Origin: Raineya sp.
Lineage (GTDB): Bacteria; Bacteroidota; Bacteroidia; Cytophagales; Thermonemataceae
NCBI GenBank assembly: GCA_025454915.1
Contig: JALONN010000016.1
Span: 1 to 64,000, forward strand
DNA: 64,000 nt
Direction: 5' to 3'
Shown here: positions 63,193 through 64,000 of the stretch, piece after piece
Layout of the letters: the number at the start of each line of letters is the position of its first letter
Position numbering within the stretch: the first letter of the stretch is position 1
Translations under genes and position numbers: made by a program
The notes under the pieces: model-generated
Database searches by the model: none
What the model was told of the DNA's origin: nothing
What the model saw: only the letters and a program-made list of their open reading frames with translations

Positions 63193-64000
63193 ATGATAGA
63201 ATTGAGTCCTGAAGAATTAGAATTAGAAAAACAAGAGATTTTAAAAAGATACCGTAAATTATTACGCTTGGCGAAACCTTTTCTGAAAGATAATGATGCT
63301 AAACTTATCAAAAAAGCATTCAGTCTTTCGGCAGAGGCTCATAAAGATATGCGTAGGAAATCGGGAGAACCTTATATTTATCATCCTTTGGCAGTTGCTC
63401 AGATATGTGTAGAGGAAATTGGTTTGGGAACTACCTCTATTGTGGCGGCACTACTACATGATGTAGTAGAAGATACACATATTGAACTTAACTATATTGA
63501 AAAGGAGTTTGGGCATAAAGTAGCTCAAATTATAGATGGTCTGACAAAAATTGCAGGAGTCACGGACCAGACTTCCTCAATGCAGGCAGAAAACTTTAAA
63601 AAAGTTCTACTCACACTCTCTGAAGATGTACGAGTAATATTAATTAAAATAGCCGATAGACTCCATAATATGCGTACTCTAGAGGATATGCCACGCAATA
63701 AACAACTCAAAATATCTTCTGAAACAAGTTATATCTATGCTCCTTTGGCTCATCGTTTGGGACTATATACCATCAAATCTGAACTTGAAGATTTATATTT
63801 AAAATATACAGAAAGAGAAGTTTATGATGAAATAGCCAAAAAGCTACAATCCACGAAAGCAGCCAGAGACAAATTTATAAAAGACTTTATATCTCCCATA
63901 GAAAAGTCTCTGACACAAGAAAAACTTCAGTTTGTTATCAAAGGAAGACCCAAATCAATTCATTCGATTTATAGTAAAATGAAAAAGCAACAAATTCCTT
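63193..64000 (+). CDS. spoT: RelA/SpoT-family (p)ppGpp synthetase/hydrolase (5' part, cut by window end)
   Basis: The frame runs from the ATG at 63193 to the end of the window (269 full codons) with no stop. The HD hydrolase domain shows RRKSGEPYIYHPLAVAQI, ALLHDVVEDT and KIADRLHNMRTL, all intact. YAPLAHRLGLYTIKSELEDL is the linker into the synthetase domain, whose first motif GRPKSIHSIYSKMKKQ is reached before the edge. It should therefore be a bifunctional stringent-response enzyme. The rest lies beyond the window. Confidence 0.95.
   Translation, partial: MIELSPEELELEKQEILKRYRKLLRLAKPFLKDNDAKLIKKAFSLSAEAHKDMRRKSGEPYIYHPLAVAQICVEEIGLGTTSIVAALLHDVVEDTHIELNYIEKEFGHKVAQIIDGLTKIAGVTDQTSSMQAENFKKVLLTLSEDVRVILIKIADRLHNMRTLEDMPRNKQLKISSETSYIYAPLAHRLGLYTIKSELEDLYLKYTEREVYDEIAKKLQSTKAARDKFIKDFISPIEKSLTQEKLQFVIKGRPKSIHSIYSKMKKQQIP

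Overview
The window looks like a low-GC Bacteroidota chromosome, most likely Cytophagales-like; I cannot name the genus from sequence alone. The evidence is: type IX secretion (T9SS) C-terminal sorting domains on three secreted proteases; Bacteroidota-specific families (DUF3822, the alternative GlmU-family protein, DUF1573 next to yajC); repeated promoters of the form TTG-N19/20-TAnnTTTG; and genes that start without clear Shine-Dalgarno sequences.

Layout. Positions 1-2450 look like one end of an integrative element: a partial membrane protein, a membrane-anchored GIY-YIG domain protein, a repeat-bearing non-coding stretch and an IntDOT-like tyrosine recombinase, all abutting the 3' side of an initiator tRNA-fMet gene. 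From 2.5 to 29 kb is mostly core chromosome: ftsY, a 1397-aa secreted TPR-CHAT protein, a DUF3822 protein, a Nudix hydrolase, two tandem M43 metalloproteases with T9SS tails, ruvX, a polysaccharide export lipoprotein, UDP-glucuronate decarboxylase, DUF1573-yajC, a solute-binding protein, a 59-aa membrane protein behind a sigma-54-like site, a lone receiver domain convergent with a TPR 'kinase' that has no ATPase domain, an Nfu scaffold, an orphan MacB/LolD-type ATPase, a 1019-aa membrane-TPR protein and a PDH E2 subunit.

From 29.0 to 52.3 kb lies one co-directional surface-polysaccharide operon of 23 genes, many overlapping by a few bases. Its first seven genes form a complete GDP-linked legionaminic acid route (legI, legG, legH, ptmE, legF, legB, legC). 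Next comes a HisF-like/HisH-like/PP-loop amidotransferase trio of the kind that makes acetamidino sugars, then a Wzt-type ABC ATPase with its carbohydrate-binding tail but no adjacent permease. The rest is glycosyltransferases, hexapeptide acyltransferases, two Gfo/Idh/MocA oxidoreductases, a cupin and a perosamine-type aminotransferase. Together they suggest an ABC-exported glycan carrying an amidinated nonulosonic acid plus at least one N-acylated amino sugar.

From 52.3 to 64 kb the chromosome resumes: panD with its own promoter, purD, a membrane-tethered HsdR-N-type nuclease, pgk, a GlmU-family protein, a small EF-hand-like protein, a SlyD-like isomerase, a PspA/IM30-like coiled coil with eight regularly spaced FF motifs overlapping a lipoprotein gene, a subtilisin-like T9SS protease, a seven-helix membrane protein and the start of a RelA/SpoT gene cut by the window end. 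The most unusual items are the FF-motif PspA protein, the two membrane-anchored nuclease-fold proteins, the secreted TPR-CHAT protein, the ATPase-less kinase/receiver pair and the amidino-legionaminate operon.
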